A DNA stretch of 64,000 bases, taken from NCBI GenBank assembly GCA_037176845.1, contig JAYKXP010000024.1:62001-126000 (forward strand), given 5' to 3'. This document shows positions 46,177-57,962 of this stretch, piece by piece. The stretch comes from Paramarasmius palmivorus. Taxonomy: Eukaryota; Basidiomycota; Agaricomycetes; Agaricales; Marasmiaceae. Each line of letters starts with the position of its first letter. Positions within the stretch are counted from its first letter, which is position 1. The notes under the pieces are model-generated. The model searched no databases. It saw only the letters and a list, made by a program, of their open reading frames with translations, and had not been told where the DNA came from. Position numbers and translations under genes: made by a program.

Positions 46177-46321
46177 CGCAAATTTGACATGTATTGGACG
46201 GTGTATTGTATAGACTGTACACGTGTAATAGTAGCTGTATCATAGTTCCAGGAGTGCACTTCATGCTTATGTACCTTGATCTCCCTTTCAAGAGTCTCGT
46301 GTCTTTTTTGAAGACTTCGTT

Positions 46322-48748
46322 TCACTGCCGACCAAGGCGCATCTCCTTGCCATTGTTAAGGCCTTTAAACTGTAAAACATAGCTGTCAACCAAGTGAATG
46401 CTTGGATTCATATAACCCACTATTAATTCCCTGACACGACTAGAGCCTTGGACTTGTTCGATGCGGGCTCTGACACTGTCGAGTTGTTCTTGAAAATTTT
46501 CGGCCTCTACGACCTGTCGTGCCGCGTTCAGCAGTAACAGGGAGTCGGGTCTGACATTATGCTTCTCCTATAACAAGCGAGATACCAATGAATAACGCGG
46601 GTCCTCTTTGGAAAACATCCCGAACTGACATCAATAGAGATAATGTTCTTCCTGTCAAGTTCTTTCCAAAGGCCAGTTCACAAGCGAAACCCTGATTCAC
46701 AAATCTAAAGCTTACCTTCCAAGCAGTCAGCCCGGTTCATGATTTGACCGCATTCCAACTAGAGAAGAATTAGCAATACAGCGAGAGGAAAACGTTGGCG
46801 GAAATAGGTAACTACGTACGTAGGGTATGGACGGGAGTGGCAACTCTGACGGATCAATGTCTTGGTGAACCCTTTCTTGCTCTTGTCTCAGTTTGACAAA
46901 CTCCTGGAGAAGCAACCAGGACGAAAAGCTTCTCTTTTGCTGAAGGAGCTGAGTTAGCACAAGATTATTGACGGTTGTATCGCGGTCTTACCTCGTCAAC
47001 AACATCATTGTCGAAGTTGGCTATCAAGCCTACAAGGTATTTTTCAGTACAATGGTCCCTAACAATCAACGAGCTGTGCAGAATCCTGGCATACCTATCT
47101 GACTCAGAAGCCACGCCTTTTCTAAGTCCAACAAGCGGTTAGCTGTATCCTTCATTGAGCGCGATCTCGAAAGCTGCGAGGAAGTCCCAGGTTATCCGCA
47201 GTTACCAAGATCAACACGCGCCGAACCTTATTCAAGTATGACATTCGTCCGCCTATGATTGAGACGGCTTCCTTCACTTCCGATGCATCTATCATTCCAG
47301 GCTTCGTTTCTGTTCGCATAGTAGTCAAAGCCTTCGCTGCATCTACTCCGGAGAGATCGAATATGGAGACGACCTGTGAACATGTGAGCGCTATGTGCAT
47401 CGGCTGGCCTCGGAACTTACATGCATCTTGTTGGCGTTCTTGCCTGGCATTTGGTAAGTGATCACCAACGATAGAGAACGCTCATAGGATATGCTCACGC
47501 ATTACATGGAACGGCCAGAAGTCATCCCTGTGATGATTGAGTGAGAATTGTACGCCGACGTTAGTTGACCTTACATAGTGAAGACGATGGTCAGAATACC
47601 AGACGTAGCCCAGTTTTCTGCACGTTGTTGTAGCTGAAGGAGAACTCGATGACCGTTGCCATCGTTGTCGAAAAGGTGGACATTATTGATAATGAGAACG
47701 AGAGGCTTGGCTCGTCGTTTGACGCATCTAAGGGCCACCTTTTCCAGCTTATTCATTGCTACAGTGCCATTAACTCTTCGTGTGATCTGAGCATGCCAAG
47801 AAATCGCTCACCTCTTTCAATATCTAGCTCTGGACCGCCTAATTCATCATGTCAGTATATCGAACCCGAAGAGAATTAACCCGCACCCTCCCGTGGGTCC
47901 TTTCTCTGAAACAAACCGGTCTGCGAGTCTTCATTGAACTGAAAGTTAAGCGCCTTCCCAAGCCGCAGTCGAAAAACTTCCAGATCAGGGTGTGCTTGAC
48001 ACACTGCAATTCCATCCGCAAGAACAGCATGCATGGAATCGAATATCATCGTCCCCTTACCGCAGCCCTAGAAGATCAGATCGTGTTCAACATGTTCTAC
48101 ACAAAACAAAGCTCGAATTTACCTTCGGTCCCAGTAAAACAAAGTAGTTACCGTGCAGTTCCCCTCGTACGATGCGATCAATCAGGTCTTGCTCGGCTCT
48201 TCTAAAATGGCGAGTCCATGGTTCTGGCGCTTCTTCGTCCTCGTCTTCGGGTAGCGACTGCGACTCAAGGAGGTGGTTTCTGGCAACTTCTAGGGCCGGA
48301 TCGTACCCAGGAGCAAATGCAAGTTCGATCTAGGAGGCGTCAGAGCAAAGAACTACCAGATTCGTTGAAATACACACCTTGTTCAGAACATTCTTCTTGT
48401 ACCATTGTACATACACATAACCACCGGTCAGCGCTGACAGGGAGGATTTAATTTCGAGCAGAAAAGGAGAATGTAGCTCAACATACCTATCCCAAGCCAG
48501 ACTACCGTTGCTAATGCTGTGTCCAGAAGAAGTGAACGAGAAGGTAGTTTCTCCGACAAGTTCGACGTATCTCCATTGCCTTTTCGAGCACCATCCGATG
48601 AAGGAGGTGGGTTGGTCCAAGTAGATTCTCGACGGTTCTGATTTGGTATATTGATGTGGCGTTTTGGAGAAGTTATTTGTCCAGCGGTTGCGGTATTCCT
48701 GGATAAACCTAAAGCAATCCTGTGAGACGCAAAGCGAGCGTTCATCAT
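46322..48748 (-). CDS. Mitochondrial AAA-type ATPase, paralog 1
   Basis: A multi-exon gene starts MMNARFASHRIALGLSRNTA, a basic presequence likely for mitochondria. One membrane segment follows (LLLDTALATVVWLGIALTGG) and then QWYKKNVLNK. The P-loop spans an intron: LLGPK joined to GCGKGTM. The Walker B-like strand reads LVLIINNVHLF, with Asn where acids are usual. After it come ILTIVFTM, DDFWPF and VSIIGGRMSYLNK. The C-terminal part (LECGQIMNRADCLEG, RKNIISID, NVRPDSLLLLNAARQVVEAE) resembles the winged-helix end found in fungal P-loop proteins of this type. It ends FKGLNNGKEMRLGRQ, slightly shorter than its paralog at 60 kb. The role is unknown; matrix or inner-membrane location is inferred. 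Confidence 0.7.
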
Positions 48749-49783
48749 GGAAGCTACAAGTTCAGAAGCAGATGGCGCATGTAAAGCACGCCAAAGGTTC
48801 TATATTGGAGACCATGAGGTCCTTAGCGCTGGTGAGAGCCAAAAGATATAGTTCTTTGGCGTTAAAAATTGTGAGACTGCCGTCAAGCCGATGCCCAGAG
48901 ATATTCAGCGCTGTTTCATGATGAGGTACTGGGGGTATGTCTGTAAGTGCTTGCTAGTATTACCGGCTATAAGCTCAGCAATAACTTTTCCCGAAAAAAC
49001 GCGGTGAATGTGAAGCTGCTTTGTCGTACCGAACTTGAAGAGTTAGCCGCAATGGTGGGAGGCTCAAAACTCGAGAGTGATTGTTGAAGAACCTCAGAGG
49101 AAGACCAAACAGTGAGGGGTACATAGTGAGCACTGAACGTACGGAACGCTCAGCGCTGTGTCGTTGTCCAAGCAAAAGGGAAACCGTGAGAATTTCTGCG
49201 TGCCTATGGAGTCGGGCCGAGTGAACCGGCTCGTCCTCGAGCGCGCTCTGGTCCTGGATGCTGGTGGTCAACAGTACTTTAGTGTACCCCCCAGTTTTTT
49301 CCTATCTTTTCGCATTGGAGATACATCGCCTCGCCAAATTCATTATCTTGATGTAGTATGCAGCCACCATTGATCCTAAGCGTCAGAAACAAAGCATGGG
49401 AGTGCTTTCATTCTATAAATGTAGCTTGTTCGTCTTCTATCTAAAGATGTGTACGGATAGCGAGGCTGTACGCAGTTCCCTGAGAGCGCTGACTCGGGAA
49501 CCACTAGCACTAGCCAGAATCATCCAGATCCGCCAATAAATTCCATACAGCATCCGAATCAGAGCAAACGTTTGTTGGATGACGACGTTGGTGACAGATA
49601 GCAGTGGAGGTGAGAAGGTTGATCTTTGTTCTCCAACGCCAGGCAACGTCCGCATAAAGCTCCAAAGGTGGTGAACGGAAACTTCCGCGAGGAACGTTAC
49701 ACGTTAAAGGAAACACTTCTCCATTATGACGACTCTGGAACTCTTCAAGATTCACAAAACCTCCTTTTGTATATCCCATTCTA
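48749..49783. other. No supported gene between AAA paralog 1 and NFKBIL1-like gene
   Basis: Frames on both strands (for example 49271-48975 minus, 49158-49373 plus) lack domains and splice logic. The right end is the 3' flank of the NFKBIL1-like gene, and the left end is the promoter of the ATPase gene. Confidence 0.4.
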
Positions 49784-50910
49784 TCAACCGCCTTCCCCCA
49801 TCAAGTCGTTCAAGACCCGCACGACACTTGCCAATCCCATCCTAACCTTCTCCTGATCATCCGGCCTCACCCTTTGCATGAACCTGCCTTCAAACTTGTC
49901 AGGGTGAAATCGCAAAAAGGTCTCTCGGAGTTTATCTTTTCTCTCCTTGGAGTCGTACGTCGACAGTAAGAGAAAAGAAGTGATTGCATCCCTATTCAAA
50001 TCATCTAGCGAGACCGATATAGGATCCTCCAAGATATCTTTCTTCTCCGGTTTCTGTCGGTGAGCGGAAAGCACAGGCCAGGGTATGTTCCTAAATCCGA
50101 GTTGACTCTGTGAGGTACCTGCCGAGGAGAGAAGCTCCTGCCAACGTGAATGATACTCCTCCCTTGCGTACGCCCATCGCCGATTTTCCTTCTCGTGTTT
50201 CTTGCGTTTGCGCTCCTCGGCAGCGGCTCTTTCCAGACGCTCGGTTTCAGCCTGAATGGCCTTTTCCTTTTCGCGTTTTGCTGCACGTTCACTCTTCTTT
50301 CGTTCTTGTTCTTCATACTCCTGGGCGTGCGTTTTCCTGGAGATGATAGCATTAGTTTAACCATAATTAATATATTTGTACTTTATACGCACCGATACAT
50401 TCCCCTTCGAACCCATTCAGCATAGTCCTCTTCATCCATCGTCATCGGGTCGAGTCCCATGAACCCATCATCGTCAAAGTTCACTCTTTGCTTCTCCCGA
50501 CCACCACTCCCACCCCAATGCATCGGAACATGAGCAAAGGAATTGAAACGCGCTTCTATAGCATCATATGCCTCATCTTCATCAAAGGCGGAAGAGAGCT
50601 TCTCTCTAAATCGTTGTTCTTCGAGTTCCGCTTGGATAGCGTCATAGTCTGGTTTGCGTGTATAGTCGTTGGTATAGGAATGGGATGAGGATGCAGCGGC
50701 TGGTTCTGGACCAATGAATTCCCCATCTTCGTCTGAGGAATCCCATTTGCGTGGTGGTGGTGTTAGACTACGAGTGTGACGGCGTCGTTTTCTCTTTTCC
50801 GAGTCTCCATCATCTGTGCGATGTCGTTTGGCGGCCTTTTTCTCTTTCTTGCGCAGTCTACGAGCAGCTTCTTCTTCTGGTGTACGCTTAAGATGAAGCT
50901 TCGAGGGCAT
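49784..50910 (-). CDS. NFKBIL1-like protein with J-domain-like C-terminus
   Basis: Two exons encode about 358 residues. Exon 1 (50910 to about 50391) starts MPSKLHLKRTPEEEAARRLR, is Lys/Arg-rich with likely nuclear signals, and has acidic DEDEAYDAIEARFNSFAHVP. After a roughly 50-bp intron, exon 2 has a long charged helix (ERAAKREKEKAIQAETERLE, AAAEERKRKKHEKENRRWAY). It ends with a J-like helix pair around LRETFLRFHPDKFEGRFMQR. The long coiled region, EEYHSRWQELL and the HPDKF element match the NFKBIL1 family, linked in animals and plants to RNA processing and immune regulation. No ankyrin repeats are visible, as in other fungal members. Confidence 0.75.
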
Positions 50911-51384
50911 GAGGTAGTGATGGTAGTTGCGGAAAGAGAGTAGGAGTCACCAAATGCACCGGCCTCCGACCAGCAGGCTCTCACCTCTACCCCCACCACC
51001 ATGGCACCAATCACATACTAGAACCAGTAGCCGACCAGTGGCTCATGGTCAGCTTGCTAATCGAAGAAACAAGTCTATAATAACGGCAATCAGGGCGTCG
51101 TAGAGAACAGCCAGTGCGTTTTACGTCTATGACTGCCCACAGCTTTCTGAAACTGAGTTGTGTACATTGTACAGATCGCCCTGAAACGAGATTCTGACTT
51201 GTTGAGCTTGATACGAATAACTCGATAGAGCGATCGGGCTGAATTAAATGAAAAGGACTCACCTTACTTCATGTTGGCTTCTGCCGTATCATACATCTTG
51301 ACGACAATCTCGGGACGAAGAGTATGAGAACTGCCTCGATGTGAGCGGCGCGATTTAAAGTCTGATTCCCTTTGCTGATTCTTT
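50911..51384. other. Intergenic stretch, possible tiny minus-strand ORF
   Basis: A minus-strand pair of exons could encode MYDTAEANMK joined to AICTMYTTQFQKAVGSHRRK and a stop near 51098, over an intron GTAAGG...TTTCAG. It is only about 39 residues and has no family match I know. An upstream exon with a signal peptide for the next plus-strand gene may also lie here. Confidence 0.25.
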
Positions 51385-52425
51385 ATGTCCACTCAGAGAG
51401 GATCTGGATCCTCTTACGAACGTAGGAATTGGAGTTCTGGCATCGACGTAGGCTCGGCCGTCGGTCGTTCGAGCTGGGCTCCAACTTCTGCAACCTTGTA
51501 TTTACACTGGACTGGAGCCAGCGAGGACACCCCCACAACCTACCGAGTGAAGGACACACTAGCATCAGCTGCTACTACCACTGCAAGTCCAACAGTAGTG
51601 AATAACAGAAGTGATGATCAGGCTGCCGGGCAGAGCAGTACCAACGATGGTTCGACCGTCAGTCCTTCGAGCTCCAACTCCAACTCGACTGCAACCTCAA
51701 CAACCGCAGATCCAAACTCGACTGGAACTGCCGGGGAGGACACCGCCACGCCCTCTAGGCCCCCTGTTCGGTAAGCGAAAATACCTTCCTCTACGATATG
51801 CTCATGTCTGTGTTCTACCCAGCGCTAATGCACCGGGAGAGGAAACAACAGAGCTTGTAACTAGTACAATATCCATTGAGTCAACGATCACATCGGGAGG
51901 CTCTGTAGTCGGCACAACGACTATATTGAGCACTAGCACGGGCACCGTCGTGCGTACAATACCTCCCGGGCCATCATCAGCAAGCATACCTGCAGGAGCT
52001 TCTTCGCAGTGAGTCGAATACCTCTATACGAGTCTTAGGTTACTCAGACACCGTCAAGGAATGTCCCTGCGGCAATGATTGGCGGAATCGTTGGAGGTGT
52101 TGTCGCCCTCATCCTCAGTGCAATTCTCATTTTCTGTCTCGTCCGGAGACGCCGAAAGCGGACCATTGAGTTTTACAATGCGACGCCATATTCATTCAGT
52201 GTCGCTGGCGCAGGTGTTCAATCCAACACAGCTGGTACTAGTGACTGGATACAATCACCAACATCGGAACATCGTGTTTCAGTCAGTCCCAATGTTCGCA
52301 ACACCTGGTCAACATTTCATAGTAGTAGCCAGATGACAGACGAGACCCTTCCGAGTTATCATTCTCGTCAGACGAACGGGTCTCTGCCTAGCTATCACTC
52401 GCGTAGGACATATGGAAACACATAG
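51385..52425 (+). CDS. Single-pass membrane protein, Ser/Thr-rich ectodomain (pair member 1)
   Basis: The open frame starts MSTQRGSGSSYERRNWSSGI and has a Ser/Thr-rich, probably O-glycosylated stretch (TVSPSSSNSNSTATSTTADP, STISIESTITSGGSVVGTTT). One helix follows (MIGGIVGGVVALILSAILIF) with a basic stop-transfer CLVRRRRKR and a cytoplasmic tail with two LPSYHSR repeats. Two introns are inferred, at about 51772-51822 and about 52012-52056. The layout is that of Mid2/Wsc-like or AXL2/SKG6-type fungal surface proteins. No signal peptide is seen at this start, so a 5' exon may be missing. It faces its paralog tail-to-tail, 93 bp away. Confidence 0.6.
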
Positions 52426-52518
52426 TCGTCTTTGCCTTAGATATCTTGACCAATGGAAAGTTAGTGTCGTCAACACACGCGGAAGACGATAACATTGAAA
52501 ATGTCCATTAAGAAGTCT

Positions 52519-53439
52519 TCAAGATTGTACATCCACCGGGGGTGCAGGAAGAATTCTACTCTGGCTGTATGGGGGCGGATGCCAGCTTGGCCGAGAGCGA
52601 TAACTAGGAAGTGTATCATATGTTGTAGCCGAATCACTCCGCTGTACAGAGGAGACATCGCGGGATTGAGTGGCAATGGAATGTGAATCAGACAGAACAG
52701 AAGATCTGTCTGAGTACCGAGATGCAACAGTCGAACTTCGAGTCACTATAATCTGAATGGAGTCCGGCAGGTATGACTGAGCCCCAGGACGTTCTGGCTG
52801 TGACACGATGATGCTTGGTGTGCGAACTGATGTTTTTGCACCCGCATCGTTGAATTCATCCTGAACCATGTGTGTGGAATCGCCCTGCGGAATCCGTTGT
52901 CTTCGCAGCGAACAGATACACAGTGCAAGACCGCATATGACAATCATGATTCCGGCGAGGACACAACCGATGATAGGCCCAGCTGATAGACCCGACGAGG
53001 GCATAGTGCTCGTAGTCCTTTGCAAACATGAGTTCTTGAATAAACGTCGAGGGATTGCTCTCAGGCTCACCTCGTAGGAGATGCCTCAAGAAATGTGTTG
53101 GAAAGTGGTGCATCTATTTGAGTATTTATAGTGGGGAGGTGTGAGGTAGTCTGCCTAACAAATCCAGTTTGGGTGACTTCCTTTGCCACGGTAAGAGAGC
53201 CGAACCTATAAGACCATCAACATCCTTTATTTAACACATGAATTTGCAACTCTAGCTCACCGAATCGGGTTACCAGAAGCCTTGCTGGTTACCGTTGAAG
53301 TCAAGGGCGTCCAATGGCCCTGAGCAGTGCTGGTACGAACAAACGAATCTATTCAAACACATGAGCTTGTTTACGTGAAGAGCTGGCATAACTTACGGAC
53401 AGTACTCAAAGGTTCCTCATCCAGGGAACTAGAGTGCAT
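52519..53439 (-). CDS. Single-pass membrane protein (pair member 2)
   Basis: At least four exons are read on the minus strand: MHSSSLDEEPLSTV, then SFVRTSTAQGHWTPLTSTVT, then SLTVAKEVTQTGFVRQTTSH and LSNTFLEASPTR. These join the membrane exon SAGPIIGCVLAGIMIVICGL with ALCICSLRRQR. The tail holds TYDTLPSYRSRPSWHPPPYS. A Ser/Thr-rich outside, one helix, a basic stop and an LPSYRSR motif mirror the protein at 51.4-52.4 kb. The start is unsure: no signal peptide lies before the ATG at 53439, and an in-frame stop lies further upstream. Confidence 0.55.
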
Positions 53440-54222
53440 GAAGAACGAAGTGGTACAGAAGAAAGCCTGTTTTGGGTATAGCCATAATGTTCATCATGTT
53501 ATGTTTGAAGCGGGGGTTTCTATCCGAAGAACGTGACGATCCGCAGGAAGAGATCGAGAAAGGAGGCACGGGCAAATGTCAGAAATGATAGGTTTCTTTG
53601 GACATATATTTCCTGAAGAGGTCGATTCGATGCAAGACGTCAGCCTACAAGTGGTCGGAAGTTACGAACCTTTCTGTGAGGCAATTACTTGACAAATCAT
53701 TGAGGTGAGCGCTCTAGTCTTAGAGCTGTATCTTTCCTGACCGAAAATAACAACCCAGACGAAGAATAGGTCGAGATGAGGAACAGGTTGAGATGATGGC
53801 CGTCACGGTTCAACGTTCAAGTGGGGCAGAGGGCGGCCCGGCACGGACCTTCTGGAGAAGTGAGCCGTCTTTCATTTAGCCGGCGTCGATCCTTGCCGCT
53901 GGCTCGTTGTCAACAGGCAACCACCATTTTATTCTAAGCATTCGAACATTTCATTGGGTTCGGGAAAGGGCAGCTAGAACGAAAGAAGTAGGTGTGCTGA
54001 ATTGAATCATTATCTGACCCACAACCATAACTGAAGCATCTTCTAGCTTTTCCAGTGAGTATCCAATATTTACAGTACCAATTATTGGGGCATTCCAAGT
54101 ACAAGGCCCCACCTCTGAGTGCTGTTGCAGACCACACAAGACCTGTTATACATTCAATGCAACCCAAAACGTCAAACGAACTACTTGCACATTAATACAC
54201 GGCCAACACAGGAACCCCTGGC
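53440..54222. other. No supported gene
   Basis: This is an upstream flank of the membrane-protein gene and a 3' flank of the DUF6593 gene. Short frames such as 54167-53934 (minus) have no domain. A repeated GTCGAGATGAGGAACAGG / GTTGAGATGATGG-like pair at about 53770-53800 is minor. Confidence 0.4.
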
Positions 54223-54948
54223 TCAGATCGTTGAAAACGTCGTGCCCGACATCCCAATTGCGGTAGCGGGGTGACCCAACACCTCTGCACGATTTCCGGT
54301 GGAATTCTCGTTCGCTCGCCGACCTTTTTCCAACATCAAGAAGCTCACAACTACTAAATCCTGAATTTCTTCTGCGCGCTCATCAAGGACGAGTCTCGCA
54401 GGTGTCCATTCTTCGGTAATCTTGCCTTCTTCATTCAGGACTGGGAGTGGTTTCAGGAACTTTGCAATGGGTTGCTTTTTGTCGCTTTCGCAATACAACT
54501 GGGAGGCCGTCTGATGAGCTACTAACAATGAATCACCCAGACTGGAACATACCTCGAGACCAAGCCCTGGACCATTACCTTTCCACTTGAATGTCCTCTG
54601 CGAGGCATCTTCAAACGTCACTGTGCTATAACAAAGACCTATCAGCACTTGTGTTCATGCCAGAATACCTGTCACCTACTCTTTGAAGGGGACCATACTT
54701 TTCTTCAGCCAAGCGCTAGATGATATCGACTGTCCATTGCCAAAGGTAACGACATCCGAACGTATATCCCTCCAGACCCAAGATGCGACAGTCTGACCAT
54801 CGGAGGCTCGCTTCACTTTGGTCACTGTATCCTTTCCATGTTCCGTGACAACCTCGTAGATAATCTTGCCGCCTGTGCTATCGGAAATCTGGGTGTTACA
54901 CGGGTTGTTGGGAGTGAGAATAAGGGTAGTCGAAGGTTCTGAAAACAT
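54223..54948 (-). CDS. DUF6593-type protein
   Basis: Three exons encode about 208 residues starting MFSEPSTTLILTPNNPCNTQ (ATG at 54948). Characteristic pieces of the basidiomycete DUF6593 family occur in order: IIYEVVTEHGKDTVTKVKRA, ASWVWRDIRSDVVTFGNGQS, then (after an intron) TVTFEDASQRTFKWKG, and (after a second intron) LYCESDKKQPIAKFLKPLP, ending QDLVVVSFLMLEKGRRANEN. It has no membrane segment or signal peptide. The family is common in mushrooms and its function is unknown. Introns are about 50 bp (GTAGGTGACAGG...TTATAG and GTATGTTCC...CTCCCAG). An upstream frame (55280-54993) is probably leader sequence. Confidence 0.8.
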
Positions 54949-56428
54949 GCTTGTGGGGATCGAGTTGACATATACTAGTAGATCCCGTCTATTTATACGC
55001 AAACGTTATCCGAGTTAGCACAGCCAACGTTAGAGAATGGTCGACGTTCACTGACTGTTGAATGTATCACATGGGTCTTAAGTGTAGAAGACATTAGACT
55101 GCTGTCAATGCTATCCTTGGACCGCAGCAGGACATGACGCCGACCAGCCTCTTCATACTCCGGGCGGGATCCGTTGAATAGCTTGAGATGGCAAGAGACA
55201 GGAACAAGAGAGGAAGTTGTGTGGCTGTGTCGTGTTAATTCCACTATGCTCTCGCACTCGACGTGCTTTGAGTTTGACATATTCCTTCTGAAAGATCTTT
55301 TTTTTGTAGTTTCCTCATTCGTTCTCTGTCACGCCGTAGGCGTGTCTTAGAGGTATAATACCCTACTTATTGTGTCTAATGGTACCGGTGTTTATAGTCT
55401 CCGAGCTATCGTTTGGCCCGCGATACGACATTCCGCCAACAGTATCAAAGGAAGCTAGTTGGATGTCCGCTGAATATGTACTTGTTATATTGGTGCTAAG
55501 GCGTTTAGTTGCGCGGATGTAGGCCATGGGTGCCTCGAGGTTTTTTCGCGTGGTCAGGATCTTCGACAGGGAGGAGGCAGCGCTACCTGTGTCTTGTTCG
55601 GTGGCGTGTGTATGTTGGGCAGAACATGAGTTCTTGAGGTCATGTTGGACCCTTTCCTGATAGTAACCGCAAGTTGGGCGTGTCGGGCTATCTGGATTCT
55701 GCCTTGTGCATTGAATGGAGGTGGTGATTGAGTGGTATGTGACCCGAACGCAGTTGCACTAGTAGTAGTAGGCTGACGATGGGCTTGGGAAGTCCACGAA
55801 TGAGTTTTCGGAAGTTAGAAGGCGTTGTAGCATGTTCGATGTGCCTGATTGTCCTCCGGTAATACTTGGACGTGGACGTCTGGACTCTCGCCATTCTTTC
55901 TCTATTGCCTGGTCAGCTTGGGCTCTCCATGTTTTCCGAGTCGACGTCCCTGTTGTGTGGTAGACTTCGCGTTAGGCACATTGTCGCCCTCGAAGTGATA
56001 GTCCTGGCACGCGTCGCCGTCTTCGCCTTTGTTTCTTGTTTCCTCGTCGGCCCGTTCGTTTCCTTTGCAGTCTACATCCCGGAATCCATCGTACCGTCAC
56101 CCGCCGCCCCCGGTGCTTGTCCTGTGCTCGCCGATCTGTCTGCTTTATGGAGGGCGTCCCAGATGTAGTGTGATGGTTTGATTTACTCAAGGTGACGTTT
56201 GTGACTCGCTCCAAATTATTCTCTCCGCCTGCATCATACCCAGCACCCTCCTGCTTCTTCATACTTCCTACTCGGTATCTCATAACCCCTTTCTCGCAAC
56301 CACTTTCAGAGAAACGAAATGAAGATGATATAGCTTTACACGGTGACTGTAAAAATAACAATGGACTAGAGTGCGTTTACAATTAAATAATTTTCCGCCA
56401 ACAAACGGTTCACCCAAATTCACCCAGA
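54949..56428. other. Long intergenic stretch with one weak hydrophobic ORF
   Basis: The plus-strand frame 55866-56168 (100 residues) contains a hydrophobic core (VIVLARVAVFAFVSCFLVG) that could be a gene fragment of a membrane protein. Neighbouring exons could not be found. A minus-strand frame opposite it (56361-55972) is basic and probably a shadow. The rest shows nothing I can support. Confidence 0.3.
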
Positions 56429-57445
56429 TTATCGGTCGCAGTCCACTGACGACGCCTTCTTCTCTTTCCAGGCTCGCCAGTCTTGAGCTTGCACGCTATC
56501 ACTACCCAACACCGCCGTACCGTCGACCAATGATTGATCCTGCTTCATCTTCTTTATCACATCTTCTTCGACTAACCATCGGAAAATACACATTTCATCG
56601 ATTTCCTTCTCGATGGTGTCACATATCTCCTTCGCCTCTTGCAAGACGCCCGTCATATTCTGAATCGCCCGTTCGTAGGCGGGTATACGGTTGATGCTCG
56701 TCTTCATTTCTCGAAGAATAAACCGGATCTCCTTCGGCCCAGGACCCGTGTTCTGCTTCTTTGCAGGTGGCTGCTCGGGAATGTCTGCAATATCTGCGGA
56801 CATACGCGTGCGTTTGGTGGAAGAGAAGGATTCTGCGTCATGAACGACATTTGTTATCGTAGCTTCCGCATTGGATGCTTGCTCGGCGCTCGGGTTGGAA
56901 AGCTGTTGGTTCGTGGCCTGAGCTTTTCTCGGCTGCCTTTTAGTTCGAGCAGGAGAGACTGGATTGAGGCCAGTGGCAGCTGGTGATTCAGTTGGGATTC
57001 GGAGCATTGAGGTGACCTCTTCGAAATCGGATTCAGAAATCTCTACGCCGGTCACATAGCTGTATTAGTCGACGGCTGATGTCAATGACCGGTGCACTCA
57101 CCGCGAGCATTATTCACCGGACTTTGCGTCGTCGAACCGCCGCCCTCGCCCAATACCGACTTGAGGGATAACTTTGGTGTCGCTTGTCTGCTTTGTGTTC
57201 AATCCACTGAAGGGACAAGACTCAAGGTCGACGCACCGTGGAACTCCTCTGGGGTGCTTGTTGAGCAATTGCTCGATAATTGTTGCGCTCTTTTGGTTAG
57301 CCTTTATCCCCTCTTTCTGCAGCGATCGATAAGCTGACCCTATAACATTCCCTATGAAGGCAAAAAAACATACATGCGCAAGAACTTGAAGTTCGGAGCG
57401 TGAAAGTTTCTGAAGGGCATCGCGATCCCTGCGTATAGCTGACAT
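56429..57445 (-). CDS. SAP-like motif protein 1
   Basis: Four exons start MSAIRRDRDALQKLSRSELQ (ATG at 57445). After an intron the N-terminal motif continues KEGIKANQKSATIIEQLLNK with HPRGVP, an SAP-like helix-helix element that usually binds DNA in chromatin proteins. Then come QATPKLSLKSVLGEGGGSTT, a disordered basic region (ARTKRQPRKAQA) and a C-terminal helical domain (EIRFILREMKTSINRIPAYE, EAKEICDTIEKEIDEMCIFR). Exons were placed by comparing with the divergent gene next door. No known domain is seen at the C-terminus. A nuclear role is inferred from the motif and basic stretches. Confidence 0.65.
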
Positions 57446-57962
57446 ATTGGATTTTTCGTGAATGTCGTCTTGGTGGTGGCTACGGGGAAAGATGGGATGG
57501 TGTGCCACTGGCTGGGACTTGTATTGTTATCCGTTCCTGTCTTGGTTGTGATGCGGCCTCACAACGGGTCCAAGCAGATTTGATGGGACGAACGTATCGT
57601 CAACTACCAAACGGTTCGTCAATCTGTGTAGGTTAGGGTTTTCAGCCAGAGACACTCGGCGGTGGTCAGAGAATCAGCGAGAGGAAGGTAATTTAAAGGA
57701 AGGTGAGCACTCTAAATTACTTTTATCGGTAATGTGTTCATCACAACAGATTGACAAAGGACCTGCCACACTTGGCTTGACAATTTCCAAATGTGGAGAA
57801 CAATACAATATCTTATTGTCCTCGTCATATGTTCCGAAGTGGGACATCATTTTGTCGGGGTTACTTTGATCTGATTCGACTCCGACTCGCCCACCTCTTG
57901 AACTAATACGTCCACCTGCACATACCAACTTTACTACTCTCGCGCACATACGACTAGCTAGG
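57446..57962. promoter_or_regulatory. Shared divergent promoter region of the two SAP-motif genes
   Basis: The 517 bp lie between two ATGs pointing outward (57445 minus, 57963 plus), so both genes are likely controlled from here. I see no clear TATA box or conserved palindrome. A minus-strand frame (58078-57674) overlaps the first exon of the plus gene and is a shadow. Confidence 0.45.

Noticed and set aside
48975..49271. Possible small gene between the ATPase and NFKBIL1-like genes
   Set aside because: No splice signals, domain or paralog support; its frame is not conserved with anything else in the window.
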